Part shown: in pieces, positions 22,796 through 36,282 of the stretch
Position numbering within the stretch: position 1 is the first letter of the stretch
How the letters are laid out: every line of letters starts with the position of its first letter
Source of the DNA: Botrytis cinerea B05.10
Taxonomy: Eukaryota; Ascomycota; Leotiomycetes; Helotiales; Sclerotiniaceae
Length of the DNA: 64,000 bases
Direction: 5' to 3'
NCBI RefSeq assembly: GCF_000143535.2
Contig: NC_037314.1
Coordinates: 2,046,001 to 2,110,000 of the forward strand
The notes under the pieces: model-generated
Databases searched by the model: none
Told to the model about the DNA's origin: nothing
The model's input: only the letters and a program-made list of their open reading frames with translations
Program-made: the position numbers and the translations under genes

Positions 22796-23630
22796 ACGGC
22801 TCTTTTCCAAGAGATTCAAATAAGGGCAAGGCTGGTGCAACATCTTGTCATACGTTACTGTAATGTGCAATTGCCGACATTCAGCCTCAAGTCGGTTGCT
22901 AATTATTATAGAGCTCACCTGATCTCCTGACGCGTCATTTTCTCGAGACTAAGAAATCGTTCTACTGCTGTTCTCAAAGTTACCAGATCTTCTTAAAGTT
23001 AAAAGAGTGTCTACTTGAGAGTACTGAAGTTGTGTTTCGATACTCGCTCGATTGTTTGTAGGGTGTTAGGCACTGGACCTGAGTGATTGCATTCCTCTAT
23101 CGATGTTCACATCCTCGATAGATCGGATCCGGTACCACTTATCGAAGCATTCAAGCACCAAACTTCAAGTGGAGTGATAGCCACAGATACCCCATTTGAC
23201 ACCGGAATCTACGCACCGAGATCTACAACTGAGGAGAGATATCTTCACAAGACGAAATGCGGGGTAACAGGGTGTCGAGTTTATCCATCCTGGACGGTTA
23301 TTGTATTGCATTTTGCCACAAGTAGTACGTCGTTGTTGAAGTTTATTTAGAGGTTGCGGGCCGTTAAGTTGTTTTGAATATGGAGAAAAGCTTGTTTCGT
23401 CCAATAAATGGGATCCGAGTTTGGATTGAATCCACCCCTGTAATAGGTCAATTTGTTCCCCACAATCGATCAAATAGACGAGATCTATGCCAGGTCAGGG
23501 ATTTCCGCCGTCTTTGAAGTACTTTAATTTTATTCCACACTACCCAATTCATGTCCGTTGCTCCACTGTTCTTCGCATAAGCGCTCCGGATATATTAGAT
23601 GTTCACCCAGTATGGAAAAATACAATGCCC

Positions 23631-23636
23631 CTGGGG
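23631..23636 (+). promoter_or_regulatory. possible CreA site (CTGGGG)
   Basis: CTGGGG fits the SYGGRG consensus of the carbon-catabolite repressor CreA and lies about 230 bases upstream of the xylanase start. A six-base match is weak evidence by itself; repression of xylanases by CreA is established in other fungi. Confidence 0.3.
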
Positions 23637-23749
23637 TCATTTATCCGAAACAGGCAAATTTCGTTTCGCCATGTTTCCTTAAAGCGATCCGTAAGATGAG
23701 TTTACTTGACGGGGCGTTTATGTACTCCTCGAAACTTCCACGGCAAGCG

Positions 23750-23760
23750 AATATATATAA
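23750..23760 (+). promoter_or_regulatory. TATA-like element of xylanase gene
   Basis: AATATATATAA about 110 bases before ATG 23866, a typical spacing for a strongly regulated fungal gene. Confidence 0.5.
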
Positions 23761-25449
<1,689 letters not shown>

Positions 25450-25967
25450 GGGGACTGAGGATGTGTGGAAATGTATATACGGGTGAGAAGTGAAGATTGG
25501 ATAGTGAGATGTGTATACGTGTGGAGAAGGAAAAGAAAGAATGCGTATGTTCTTTGTATATAGCTTTTAGTTTGTGAGATATATTTTAGGAAGGTATTGA
25601 GAAAGATTGTAAATAAGATGTCCGTTTTAACCTTCTATTCCTAGTCGGCATTATGGCACCAGCGACTATGTACCTTTCGCGCTCAGGGTAAATATAGCTT
25701 CATTGATAGATGTGTTTTTTCTGGTCGCAAATCTTGAAATGTATTTGATGGTTTCTTTTGGAAAAGTTGACAGTACCTTACTTATATTGCCCCGCGCTTC
25801 GAATTAATTCGGTTTAGATCAACATGACAGACCCAACGAAAAGTAACGTCTGAAATCTAAATCTTGAACCAATAATTTGCCTGGAAGTAGAGTGGCGATA
25901 TTTTTTTAATGCCATACGGGTATATTCAAATAAAATACACGACGAAAATCCCAAGCTAAATAACGAA
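25450..25967. other. intergenic between convergent genes
   Basis: 3' flanks of the xylanase and MSM1 genes. No further feature seen. Confidence 0.5.
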
Positions 25968-27821
25968 TCACTTCTCGATAGCCAGAGGAGGAAATAGCCC
26001 ATCCCACGCACCCTTGCCTAAAGGAGCCTGCGCATCACCATATGAAGGATCGGCGCCCAGTATGGCATATTCATATGTTCGACGCTCTGGTAGCACACCA
26101 ATCATATCGAGCAATAGCGATGCCTTTTCCGGCATGTATGGCTGGAGAAGAATCCCAACTATGCGGATTGCTTCTGCGGAATGATATACAGCGCTTATGA
26201 GTCTTTCTTTTGCTTCTGGATCTTCGGATTTGGCGAGACTCCAGGGTGCTTCGTGTTGGATGTATTTATTGGTCTGATGCATTGTGATTAGTATTGTGGT
26301 TTATGGAAATATATAGATGATGTACTTACTTCATATACAGTATCCATGATAACATGCAAAGCTGCTCCTGCATTTAGCTCTTGCATTTTTTCATTGGCCT
26401 TATCACGGACACTGTTCAGGAAATCTATCTGCCGAATAGTTGTACTATTTGAATTGTTCGATCCTTGAGAGTGTGTGGCTTCCACACAAGAACGAACATT
26501 CCAGACTTTCGGTCTGGTTAATCGACTGACGAGATTACCTAGGCCTTGCTGCAGTCCTTTCTTGTATCTTTCAACGATATATTCATTGCCGTAGTCGGAG
26601 TCTTCCTTGATTCCACCATCGTGAATAAGGTAGTATCGCATCACATCGACCCCAAATCGATCCATTGCAAAAAGCGGGTTGACAACATTTCCTATCGACT
26701 TGGACATCTTTTGATTGTCCATAGTCCAGTGGGCATGAGTCAATATTTGCTTTGGTGGTGGTAGATTTAGAGCGAGGAGAAATGCTGGCCAGTATATGCA
26801 ATGAAATCGAACAATATCCTTTCCAATGACTTGTACATCTGCAGGCCATCCTCCTGCGGTTTCCTTTCCTGGCGCCCATGGATAGCCGGCCTTTGTAATA
26901 TAGTTCACAAGCGCATCGAGCCATACGTATATAGTCTGAGTCTCATCGTCTGGAACTCGAATTCCCCAGCTTAATCGATCATAGGGGCGGGATATTGAAA
27001 GGTCTTCTAATCCCCTAGATACTTGGTTGACAACATCCTTCATTCGAGTCAATGGAACAACAAAATCGGGATTCTTTTCATAAAACTCAAGCAGTTGATC
27101 CTTGAAAGCAGACAACCGGAAATGATAGTTCTTTTCCGATGTCCATTCAACCTCTTTACCAGTCTCTTGAGAAGCAATGAATGTCCTCCCAGTAAAGGGA
27201 TCCAGTCTCTTCTCAATAGCTGATTCCGGATAGAAAGTTTCATCACTGACACAGTACCACCCTTCGTGTTTTGACTCGTAAATATATTCCCGCTCCCTCA
27301 GCATATACCAAATATATTCAACTGTCTCTTTGTGATCCGGATCAGTCGTGCGCACAAAATGATCGTTTGAAAGTCCTGCTCGCTTTGCCAATTCCTTGAA
27401 CGTCTCAGCGCCAATATCACAAAATTCTTTGGGCAATGCTCCTGCTTGCGCAGCAGCTCGTTGGATTTTCATGCCATGTTCGTCCGTTCCGGTACATAGG
27501 ATTGCTGTGTTGCCCTTCAAGACCTGCCATCGTTTGAAGACGTCCGCGAGGACCATAGTGTATAAGTGACCAACATGAGGTGCTGAAGATGAACCAATTA
27601 GCTCAGAATGCTGCGCTGGCGCAAAGTCATTCAGACTTACCAGCATTCACGTAGAAAATTGGTGTGGTCACATAGAATGGCTTCTTCGATTTCGTTTCGA
27701 CAGAATAGCTGGCTTTCGGTATGGGTCTTGCCCTACATGAGCTGCAAACCCAGCCAGCCCTCAATATTGATCTAGTCCTGGACTGCAGAGAGCCCCGCAG
27801 TAGAGGATTGAGGCCATACAT
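25968..27821 (-). CDS. MSM1: methionyl-tRNA synthetase, mitochondrial
   Basis: Class I synthetase that charges mitochondrial tRNA-Met. Exons in minus order: 27641-27821, 26330-27582, 25968-26273; introns of 58 and 56 nt; 579 residues. The first 40 residues are Arg/Ser-rich with no acid (LLRGSLQSRTRSILRAG), a matrix-targeting presequence. The HIGH motif is present as HVGH at 63-66 after TTPIFYVNA, and KMSKS is at 352-356. CTGTDEHG is the family active-site loop. The C-terminal anticodon-binding domain is present (HEAPWSL, LLQPYMP). Length and lack of a C-terminal EMAP-like domain match the organellar rather than the cytosolic enzyme. Both introns are phase-consistent and restore conserved motifs. 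Head-to-head with the NTF2-like gene, sharing about 280 bases of promoter. Confidence 0.95.
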
Positions 27822-28100
27822 TTGGACGAAACGCGCTGACTGGGACTCAATTTAGCATGATCCAAGACAAATACTAAGGTTGCGGGAAAGCGGCGCTGCG
27901 GCCGCCTTTCCGCCCCCGCATTTTCTCAAAACTATAAATCCAAATTTCACTTCGTGCGTCATTCTTGACTGAGAATGACAAAGACGCGCTCTAGAGAATC
28001 GTCGGATTGTTAAATTTCAAATAATCTTTTCTTTTCCAACATACTGCGATCTATCCTCTTTCTTGGATATCCGCCATTGTATATTATTGTGCGACTCATC
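27822..28100. promoter_or_regulatory. bidirectional promoter region
   Basis: 279 bases separate the divergent starts of the mitochondrial Met-tRNA synthetase and the NTF2-like gene, so it should hold both core promoters. A G/C-rich patch (GCGGCGCTGCGGCCGCC, about 27891-27910) stands out. Confidence 0.5.
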
Positions 28101-28668
28101 ATGTCTAATCCTACAAAGGACATCCAAGCCGAGTTGGCTACAAAAGGTAGTTTTGCCTTTATTCTTTGATGGAACATCATCCTAACTTGCTCCAGCGGCC
28201 GACATTTTTGTTGAAAGTTTCTACGAAGCTCTGAATAAGCCCAATCTTCGCTCAACCATCACATCCTTCTATATCAAGCCTTCCGCTTTGGCCCCGGCCG
28301 AAGCATCCATAACCATTAATGGAAACATCTTACCAACACCCTCCGCCTTCCAAGAAACGTTCGAAAATAAGATAGGCAAAACCTTGTATGAAGCGCAAGC
28401 ATATGATGCCCATGTCATAAACTCAAACTATAATATAGGGGTTGAGGAAAGTAAGCTTGGGCCGGATAAGGATGGGAAGAAAATCAGTATTGCTATTATG
28501 GTTAGCGGACAAGTGAAATACACGTCGAAGAATGGGGACGAGGGAGAAGAGCGAGGTTTTATGGAGAATTTTGTCTTGGTTCCCAATGTGGAGGCTAGAA
28601 ATCCAAAGGCGCCGAAGGGGATTAAGAAATGGTTGATTCAGAGTCAGATATTTAGATTGGTACTTTGA
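28101..28668 (+). CDS. NTF2-like domain protein (Mtr2/p15-like)
   Basis: A 172-residue protein from exons 28101-28146 and 28196-28668 (intron 28147-28195). It starts MSNPTKDIQAELATKAADIF; an N-terminal helix followed by VESFYEALN and an ITINGN turn is the usual NTF2-fold layout, and the C-terminal strands ISIAIMVSGQVKY and RGFMENFVLVPN fit the same fold. In fungi, NTF2-like proteins of this size with an extended loop (here the KLGPDKDGKK and TSKNGDEGEER insertions) include Mtr2, the partner of mRNA exporter Mex67. I infer that role from shape, not from a diagnostic residue. Other NTF2-fold proteins cannot be excluded. The intron is short, with donor GTAGTT and acceptor CTCCAG preceded by a CTAAC branch point. 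Confidence 0.7.
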
Positions 28669-29744
28669 GGTTTCGAAATCTAAAGAGTACGAAGGAAATA
28701 TGGAAGATGGGATGGAGAAACCTATTCCAAACAGCAGGTTAGAGAGCGTTCTCTACGGAAGCAGCATTGCTCAGCGAATCGAAGAAATGCCACCCTACGG
28801 AAAACACTCATGGTCGGTCGACCCATTGCCGATTCATTTGGGGCACTCCTCAAACATCTCAGATTTGATATCAAATCTAGTCAGATGACGAGACCCTGAG
28901 ATAGTGTCAAAGATTCGGCGATGGAAATTCTATATCTCTATGCAAAATTGTGGGTCGACCTCTTAGTAGAGACTCAGGCAGTATCCTTGAGAAGAGTTGC
29001 AAATCTACAAGTTGAATCACGCATTCGAAGTTGAGAGTATATGGGCAATATGGTATTAATACAATAAGGTTGCTAATTATCATGATGCATAAAAAACCAC
29101 TTTTGAACAACAGTGATATGTGAGTGCATACAAAACATCTTCGGTTCCTTCCCGAACATTCTTCGTAGGAAAATATTGAAATCGGGTTGTCTTATGAGGG
29201 GGCATGAAGAACGTTCTTTATACTCATCAGTATCTAATATCAAGTCATACTTTTAGAAAACTCGCAAATTTATCTAAATCCAAGCCCTTCAAGCCATTCA
29301 TGTTGCATTCCCGTGTCTTCGTATTCACTTTTGGCTGCAGTTTTCATCCTTTAATAAACTCTGCTCTCGGCTACTATCCATTCTCAGCAACCTTCGTCCC
29401 CACAACAACTACTTCCTTCTTTTACACCTGTTGATCACTTTCCATCCAGAATCGTATCAAAACTTGTGGATTCAAATATCTTCAAATCACTTCAACTACA
29501 ATTGCTTCTTGCAAATCTGCAATTATTAGTACCTATCTACTATTTGAGTTCGTCCCCTCACGATCTGTCTACCTTTCAAGGCTTTTTTGCCTCTTCTTCA
29601 ACATCCTTCGATCCCATCAACTACCTTCAGGTCCGACTTTCGATCCAACCTTACCAAGAAAATCAACATTGCCCCTCTCACCAAGGTTTCCAAGACATGA
29701 AAGTACAGAGATAAATTTATAAGACTTTCTCAATATCCATAAAA
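28669..29744. other. intergenic and 5' leader of next gene
   Basis: No firm feature. A 62-codon plus frame (28700-28888) lies just after the NTF2-like stop but has no recognisable family. The part from about 29380 is pyrimidine-rich, as expected for a leader. Confidence 0.45.
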
Positions 29745-32700
29745 ATGAAGATTCCACCTGGCTTGGTTGGCTTCGATGGGAAGGTTCTTAAGGGAGAAGT
29801 CTGCTTGACAAGCGGCAACTCAGGTACCCCAGGCAACCGGACGAAGCTCCTTGAAGAGGGGATGAAGCGCGAAGGCAATCACTTCACCTGCTACACTTTA
29901 ACCGCAGAAGATGATGCCATTGTACCATACTTCAGCATCAGCTCAGGTGAGGTCGAGTTCGCTGACGTTGTTGTCGATGGTATCTTAAGAGCTTCATACA
30001 GTAACGCGGGTGCTAGAAAGACTTTCAGCAAGAAGTGCGAATGGTTTGTTGGTCAAGTTAAATTGAATAACAGAATTTTCGACAGAACTTATCAGTTACA
30101 AATAGCAAAGAGAAACACCGAGAATAGTTAGTCGTTCTTCCTGATTGATGACCTATACTGACAGTGAACCAGCACGAAACGTCAAAGGTGGCGCACCCCA
30201 TTCAGTCGGTAGCATCGAAATACAAATATTCCGCAAAGATCCCAATGCTCACAAAAAACACGCGACTGATTCTGATTCTGATGATTCCTCATCAGCATCC
30301 AAAGAAGGATCTCCAGATCTCGGCACTGCAGAACGTGCACCAACATTCGAAAATCATATCCATTGGTGGAATCTTAATCCATGTGTTGATGAAGACACCA
30401 TTCCTTCTCCCCCCTTCGAAGTTGGTGGCGTTGGTTATAAGAAGCCTCAGAGTAATGCAAAGAGCCTCATTGTGCAGAAATGGCCCGGGGATTTTAAGGT
30501 TTGGGCTTCATTCAAATTTCTGCTCTTCTCTACCGCCAATTTCCACACATTGGGCTTCCTAGATACCCCTGAATATATTGGAACACCATGGAATGAGACA
30601 AGTACAACGCCAAAGAAGCTGATTGTAAAGGATGTATCACGAGCATCAAAGTCTACTTCGTTCATTGATCCCGATGTCGGCAGTGATCATGATGATGTTG
30701 TTGATACTGTTGAAAATATCGACAAGCCTGCACCTGGGATAAAGACTGAAATTGACGAGCCAGCAAAGAGTATCAAAGGCAAAGAAGTTACTAGGAAGAC
30801 CACTCAGAGCAGTGCTTTTAGAGAAACCGAAGTTCCTTCTCAAGTGGTCAAGTCGATGAAACCAGTGGGGAAACAGACAGTCATCATCGAAGATTCTGAG
30901 TCCTCAGAAACCCTCGATGAAAGCCATACTAAGGTCAACAGAACTGTGTCAAAGCTTGCTCGTCCTTCAAAAGCATCTCAAGTTATTGACCTTAGCGGTG
31001 AAGATGACAGCGAAGCTACGGATAACTTAGTCATTGCACCAACTATTAAGATAGAGAAAGATGAGTTGACAGGTAATAGCATCGATCAAGGCAATGAAAC
31101 TCATGCACACCGCAAGAAAAAGCCACTTTCTATGCCTGGTGTGGAAGGAGCTCCGGCAAGCAAGGCCTGGAACAATCGTGATCGTTCTTTATGGTACCAA
31201 ACCAGAGGCTTAAGCTCAAATTCAGACAATCTTCTCAACCTCAATACTGATCAGCCCCGTGCCGAGGGAGGCCTCACCTTGTCAGACATATCTAAAGCTA
31301 TATCTTTGGATAGCCTGGAGAACTTGAGTCGGCCCTCAGTGTCCTGTGTAATTGGAGAAGCCTCGGAGAAAGAAAATGTCACTCACTTTAAGCCACTTGA
31401 AACTCAGGTGGGTGGTTCATCCTGGGAGCCGTTGACCCCGCCAGTATCATCAAAGAAACCAGGTATAAAGCACTTCAACACTTTTGGAGCTGAAAGACGT
31501 ATCTTGTTTGGAGATTCCAATGGCACAACGCAAATCGAATCAGCAGCTCGTATCATTCTCACTGAAGATAATTATAGCGACAATGATAGTCGCGAAGCGA
31601 GTCCCTCAGTCAAGCATGACCAGAGAGTTCCAGAAAATAAAGCTGAAGAATTAAGCCCACATAATCCAGAATTTACCTTGGAAACAAAAACTTCAAATAT
31701 TGAGAAACCTGACCAGTCTTCAAACGTCAATAACACGGAAGCAAATCTTAACGAGTTCATTCACACATCGGCCCAGCCTGAAGATACGGAAATGTTTGAC
31801 GCCATCGAAGCCGGACAGTTGCCAGCACCAAGATCGCCATCTCCTGAGGCTGTTCCTCAATCTACAGTCACAGGCCAAGATCAAGATTCTGTGAATAAAA
31901 TCACATCGTCTCAATCTCAGGAATTGAACGCCTCACAAAATGGTCAAGGTAGCTCTGAGAAATCGACACAAGAAATACCTGAGAGCATTCTTGAAGGGAT
32001 TGCGGAAGCTCAGAGACTTCAGAGGGCCAAACGATTCCCTTCAAGTGCTATTCCTGAAGTGGAAACTGAAGAATCTTTAGCTTTTCATCGATCCGAAGAC
32101 TCATCAGGCACCGAGATGACCAATTCTGGCAACAATGAGCTGTGTTTAGAACCCAAGAAGTTTAACAGCAAACTCAATGATGCACCTGTCGGCATTGGAA
32201 ACCAGCAAGATGGTCCACAAGACTCTCCTGCTGAAGCCGACGAGTCCACGATAACAGTCGCTACTACCAAACCAGCCAAACAATCCAATGCAAGAGCGCC
32301 GGCTACTGCCATACCCTCCTCTACTCCAAAGACACAGCCTACGTTGGCATCTAAGACAGCCACTGTCCAAAAGCCACCAGCTATAGCAATTGAAAAATCT
32401 TCAAATATCTCCACTCAACCCGAAAGATCTCAAGCCAAGTCAAAGAAGCCAACTTCAAAAGTTGAAAGCGATTCGGGTGCATCAACACAGCCTGAGAAAC
32501 CTCAAGCCAAGCCAAAGAAGCCTGCTCCAAAGACCACCAAAACCTCAAGTGTCCCAAAGGCTGCAAAGACACCAGCACCTGCAGTTCCTGAAGAGCCCGC
32601 ACCCAAACCCAAGGGCAAAGGTAGGGCGAAGGCTGGAGCAAATGATAAGCGAAAGGCTGATCAAATGACCTCCGCTAGTAATAGTTCAGGACCAAACAAG

Positions 32701-33061
32701 ACGAATATATCTCCCGCTTTGAAGCAAACATCTAATGTTGAAGGTGCAATTGCCGTAGCAGAAGCACGAAAACAAGCAGCAATCGAGAAGAAGCAAGCTT
32801 TAGAAGAAAAGTTAGAGGCTATCCAAGTAGCGAAGGCGAATAAGGCGGAGAAGGAAGAGGTAAGATTGTGATACTTCGACTTTTTTTTGGACAATTGACT
32901 GACATATCGACAGGCTGATAGAATCAACAAAGAAGCACAAGCTTTTGAAGATGAAGTCGCCGAATTAGAAGTAAGGTTTTCACTCCCCCAATATGATAAA
33001 CGTGTGCTAACCCATAATGTATCAGAAGAGAATTGCAATGGAACAAATGGATGACGAATGA
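29745..33061 (+). CDS. large disordered protein with N-terminal folded domain and SIM-like motifs
   Basis: A 1053-residue protein in four exons: 29745-30126, 30173-32859, 32914-32970, 33026-33061; introns of 46, 54 and 55 nt. The first intron's acceptor is the AACCAG ending at 30172, the only one giving frame continuity with a usable size. Residues 1-155 look folded (YFSISSGEVEFADVVVDG, CEWFVGQVKLNN, GSIEIQIFRKD) and resemble the fungal DUF7918-type domain; this is a tentative match. Residues 160-300 include another structured-looking stretch. The rest is Ser/Lys/Glu/Pro-rich and disordered. Two SUMO-interacting-like motifs occur near residues 364 and 397 (VIIEDSES and QVIDLSGEDDSE). Near the C-terminus, Lys/Pro repeats (EKPQAKPKKPAPK) precede a coiled coil of about 70 residues ending KRIAMEQMDDE. 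A nuclear role is likely but not shown. Confidence 0.75.
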
Positions 33062-33838
33062 GCTTACTCTATCAACTTGAAAGCACTTGCCGAACTGACG
33101 AGCTTGTGATGCAAAACCAATTTCTCCATCTTTTACAATAACCATATTCTATATCCGGGAATAGCTCGTTGTCATACACCGACTTCGAATTACACAACTT
33201 TCTTGCATTTCTCGCACATTTGCTTTGCTGATTATTCTGCGGATTTCGCAGGTGTTTATTGTTGCTTGATCATTTCCTAATCATTCTGCAATAACTACTT
33301 TATTTAAAGACGACATCAAGTTAGCTATTCTCTTTCGGCAGGCTGAAGCATCAATCAATATCTGAAATGGATGGCTGCCTTCAACAACTTCGAGAAACGG
33401 CAGAATATCCAGGCATACTTGTGCTGTGCCGCAAGCTTACCAAGGGTGTATCATTCCTACTATTTACTTTTTCTCTTGATCGTTATTCTATGTGGGCTGC
33501 AGCAAGCACAGTATGCATCAATTTATGGGCGTAGTTTTTCGCGGAATTTGATACCTTTCTTTTTCATGGTGGTAGCATTGGGATGTCGATCGAACGATTA
33601 GAAATTAAGAACATAGGACAAATCTGCATGACAAGAAGGTCATGAGGTTCAATGTTCATTAAACAACCCGGAGGAAGCTGTAACTTATGAAAATTTATCA
33701 GTATCAATGCGTGCTTAACTGAGCTGAGCATAAGTGACCTGACGCCTTCCCTAATCATAATCGTAATATCCGAAGTACTGACTCCAACGCCCGATTCTCC
33801 TGCCTGAAAAGACCGACAACTACTAGGTATCATGGCTT
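33062..33838. other. intergenic between convergent genes
   Basis: 3' flanks of the large disordered protein and of the small minus gene. No convincing frame; A/T-rich. Confidence 0.45.
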
Positions 33839-34280
33839 TTATGACTTTCTTGGCACTCGTAGATTTGCCTTTACCCTCTCTAACAGCTGCTCTTTGGTAT
33901 CCTTGTGTTGTGGATGAAGATCTCTCTGTAGAGGAAGTGGTTAATTTCGATGAGTGATATATTTGAAGGAAAGGAAAAGAAGAGCTCCAAGAGTACTAAC
34001 AGCCGCCAACCATCTGCGCAATTCCTCTCTCGACCACGTTTCTGGATCTATTGCGAGTTAATATCCGTTCATCAGCTGATAATTGGGTCACACGCACCAC
34101 CGGTAGGATCTTCTTCCTTTGGGAACATATCAGTACCCCAAATGGACCAAGCTGCGGCTGCAGTTACAATGCCAGTGAAAGCTAATACTGCATTCTACAA
34201 ATATCTTAGCAACTTGCTTGCAAAGTGATGGCGGACAAACTTACTTTGGAGCTAAGAGCTCTATCTAAAGGAGTAGGCAT
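33839..34280 (-). CDS. small single-pass membrane protein with Ish1/SAP-like C-terminus
   Basis: An 88-residue protein from four short exons in minus order: 34245-34280, 34098-34194, 34001-34047, 33839-33925; introns of 50, 50 and 75 nt, all GT-AG. Every junction is frame-consistent and the total is divisible by three. It begins MPTPLDRALSSK, has one hydrophobic helix (AVLAFTGIVTAAAAWSIW), then a short acidic loop (FPKEEDPTGDPE), then WSREELRRWLAARDL and DTKEQLLERVKANLRVP. The last part is a helix-turn-helix pattern of the Ish1/SAP kind, also seen in small fungal mitochondrial or nuclear-envelope proteins. Function unknown. Divergent from RPL38, with about 430 bases between starts. Each exon is under 100 bases, so single-frame scanning sees nothing here; the motif continuity over four exons makes chance very unlikely. 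Confidence 0.85.
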
Positions 34281-34711
34281 TGTTGATGGAGGGGGTGGCG
34301 TTGCTTGTCTGTTTGATATGGACAATGTTGTACTCTCAAATGTCTTTCTTTCTTCAGCACGACTTTTCTTTCAAAGGTATGCGAAACAAACAGATTTCAA
34401 TGTCGTATCCCAATTACCAAATTTCAAGGACTTTAAATAGCTAATCATTCACGAAGAAGTGTTTGCCTAATGATCAGAGACCTGTCCTCCTCACAAGCCA
34501 CAACGCCGTACGACTACTAACGCCACATTAATTGGCTCAAGCTCATGGATCTTATCAGCCAAAACCCTTCCATACAATCGTAACCGAGCTTGCTTACTAA
34601 TCTCCACACAATCCCGATTTCCCACATCAACAACCTCATTATCACGAAGTTCCGATTCCTGTCATCAATTCCCGATTATCTCACCAATTCTCGACTAATC
34701 AATCCGTCAAA
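34281..34711. promoter_or_regulatory. bidirectional promoter of the small membrane protein gene and RPL38
   Basis: 431 bases between divergent starts. The part next to RPL38 is pyrimidine-rich, typical for ribosomal-protein genes. No specific factor site recognised. Confidence 0.45.
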
Positions 34712-35285
34712 ATGCCTCGCGAAATCACCGACATCAAATCCGTGAGTTGAATCCTTCTGAGGCGGGTAGTGGGAATGGAGAACGGAAAGAAGTTTTGAGG
34801 TCAAGTTTGAACAGAGGCTAATATTCAATCAAATAGTTCTTGGAGATTTGCAGACGCAAGGATGCTTCCTGTATGTGTTTATGTTTTCCTGTTATATCCT
34901 CGCCTTTCACAAGTTATCTTCGATTTCGAATACGGGGAAGCTTTGTTGGCATTTGAAATTGGGCTGTTGGGGTGGATGAATCTGCGGGATGGACTGGCGC
35001 AATCTACGAAGCCACGGAAATGCTAACATAGTACACAATAGCTGCCCGCATAAAGAAGAATGTCGGAAAGACCAGCGCCATCAAGATCAAGGTCAGATGC
35101 CAAAAGTACTTGTACACCCTTGTCCTTAAGGATTTGGAGAAGGCCGAGAAGTTGAAGCAAAGTCTTCCACCTAGTATGATCCCCTCAGTTCCTCCACTGA
35201 GGCCAAAAATATACTAACACATCCTTTAGACCTCACCATCGCCGATACCCCAAAGAAGAACCAAAAGGGAAAGAGAATCGCATAA
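34712..35285 (+). CDS. RPL38: 60S ribosomal protein eL38
   Basis: Large-subunit ribosomal protein of 83 residues from four exons: 34712-34741, 34837-34870, 35042-35173, 35230-35285. Introns are 95, 171 and 56 nt. The sequence [20 protein letters not shown], then [13 protein letters not shown] and [19 protein letters not shown] is diagnostic of eL38. The two early introns inside the first 22 codons are typical of fungal ribosomal-protein genes. The 171-nt second intron is the longest I placed; I looked for box C/D and H/ACA snoRNA motifs and did not find a clear one. Confidence 0.97.
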
Positions 35286-36282
35286 ATGGCTGAATATTAG
35301 GGTTAGATTATGGGTTCAAGCAGTGGATGAGACAATACAAACATTGATTGCACAGTCAAGATATTTTGAGCATGGTCGGCGTTTGCAAGATCGTAATGTG
35401 ATATCCTACTTCCGTTCTGTGAAAAAAGACGAAGTGGGTTGCGAAAATGAGATAAGCTTTCGGAATCCAATTTTTGTGTTTGGTTGTCTAAGACAAAATG
35501 TGTATGGTTAATGATATGTGAACTGGACACCTTTTTTTTGGTCTAGATTGCCATTACGAATTGTCCTCAAGTATCTGCGGACCACTTGAGTCAAGATGGT
35601 AATGGAAGTCTGCTTGTACATCTTCCACCTTGGTTTCTTCCACTATTAACATTCATAATGGAAATATTTAGGGAGTAAAAGCTTTGCCCGCTTTGTCTGA
35701 GCTATCCATTCCTTCAACAAAAGACAAGTCAAGGGCCTTGTGGCGACTATCTGACTGCCTCTATGCCACTTCCACAGAAGATAGAAACTGGAATTGAGGA
35801 TTGTGAGAATCAATCGTCTGATTGATTCTTTGTCTTTTGTTGCTTTAGAGAACAATCATTCTCTTTAGCACAGCATCCTTCACAAAGAATCTTAAATATA
35901 GTAACGTTCTATTCTTTGAACACTCACCAAGCTCGGTGCTCTCCCTTTCATCTCTTCGTTGTCTTTGTTCCCTTCAACATATATCTATCGACAATCCCAT
36001 TGTCTTTCCTCTTCCTACCTGTTTTCACAAATATTTTCCCCTTTTCTGCACTCTCTTAATAGTACATTCTCACATTCATTCTTAGCAGAAATATTTTACA
36101 TTCAAGACGCCGGTCGTCATTATTATAAGCGAAAATTTCAAGGAGACACATAAATCCTTTACAGCTACAATTATCAAGGTAATAACACATTTCCTATTCT
36201 CACATTCGACATTGGGCAGGCCCAGAGTCATAATTCATTTATTTGAAAACAAGTAAGTTGCATTCTCATTCTACTCCTCACA
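35286..36282. other. intergenic
   Basis: About 1 kb with no coding frame. The second half (35930-36100) is pyrimidine-rich and probably a leader of the SprT-like gene at 36283. Confidence 0.45.

Noticed and set aside
33371..33601. 76-codon plus frame with a hydrophobic centre.
   Set aside because: Lies in the 3' region between convergent genes, with no homologous pattern or intron support.
34871..35041. Possible snoRNA in the long second intron of RPL38.
   Set aside because: No clear C/D box pair or H/ACA layout could be found; the length alone is not evidence.
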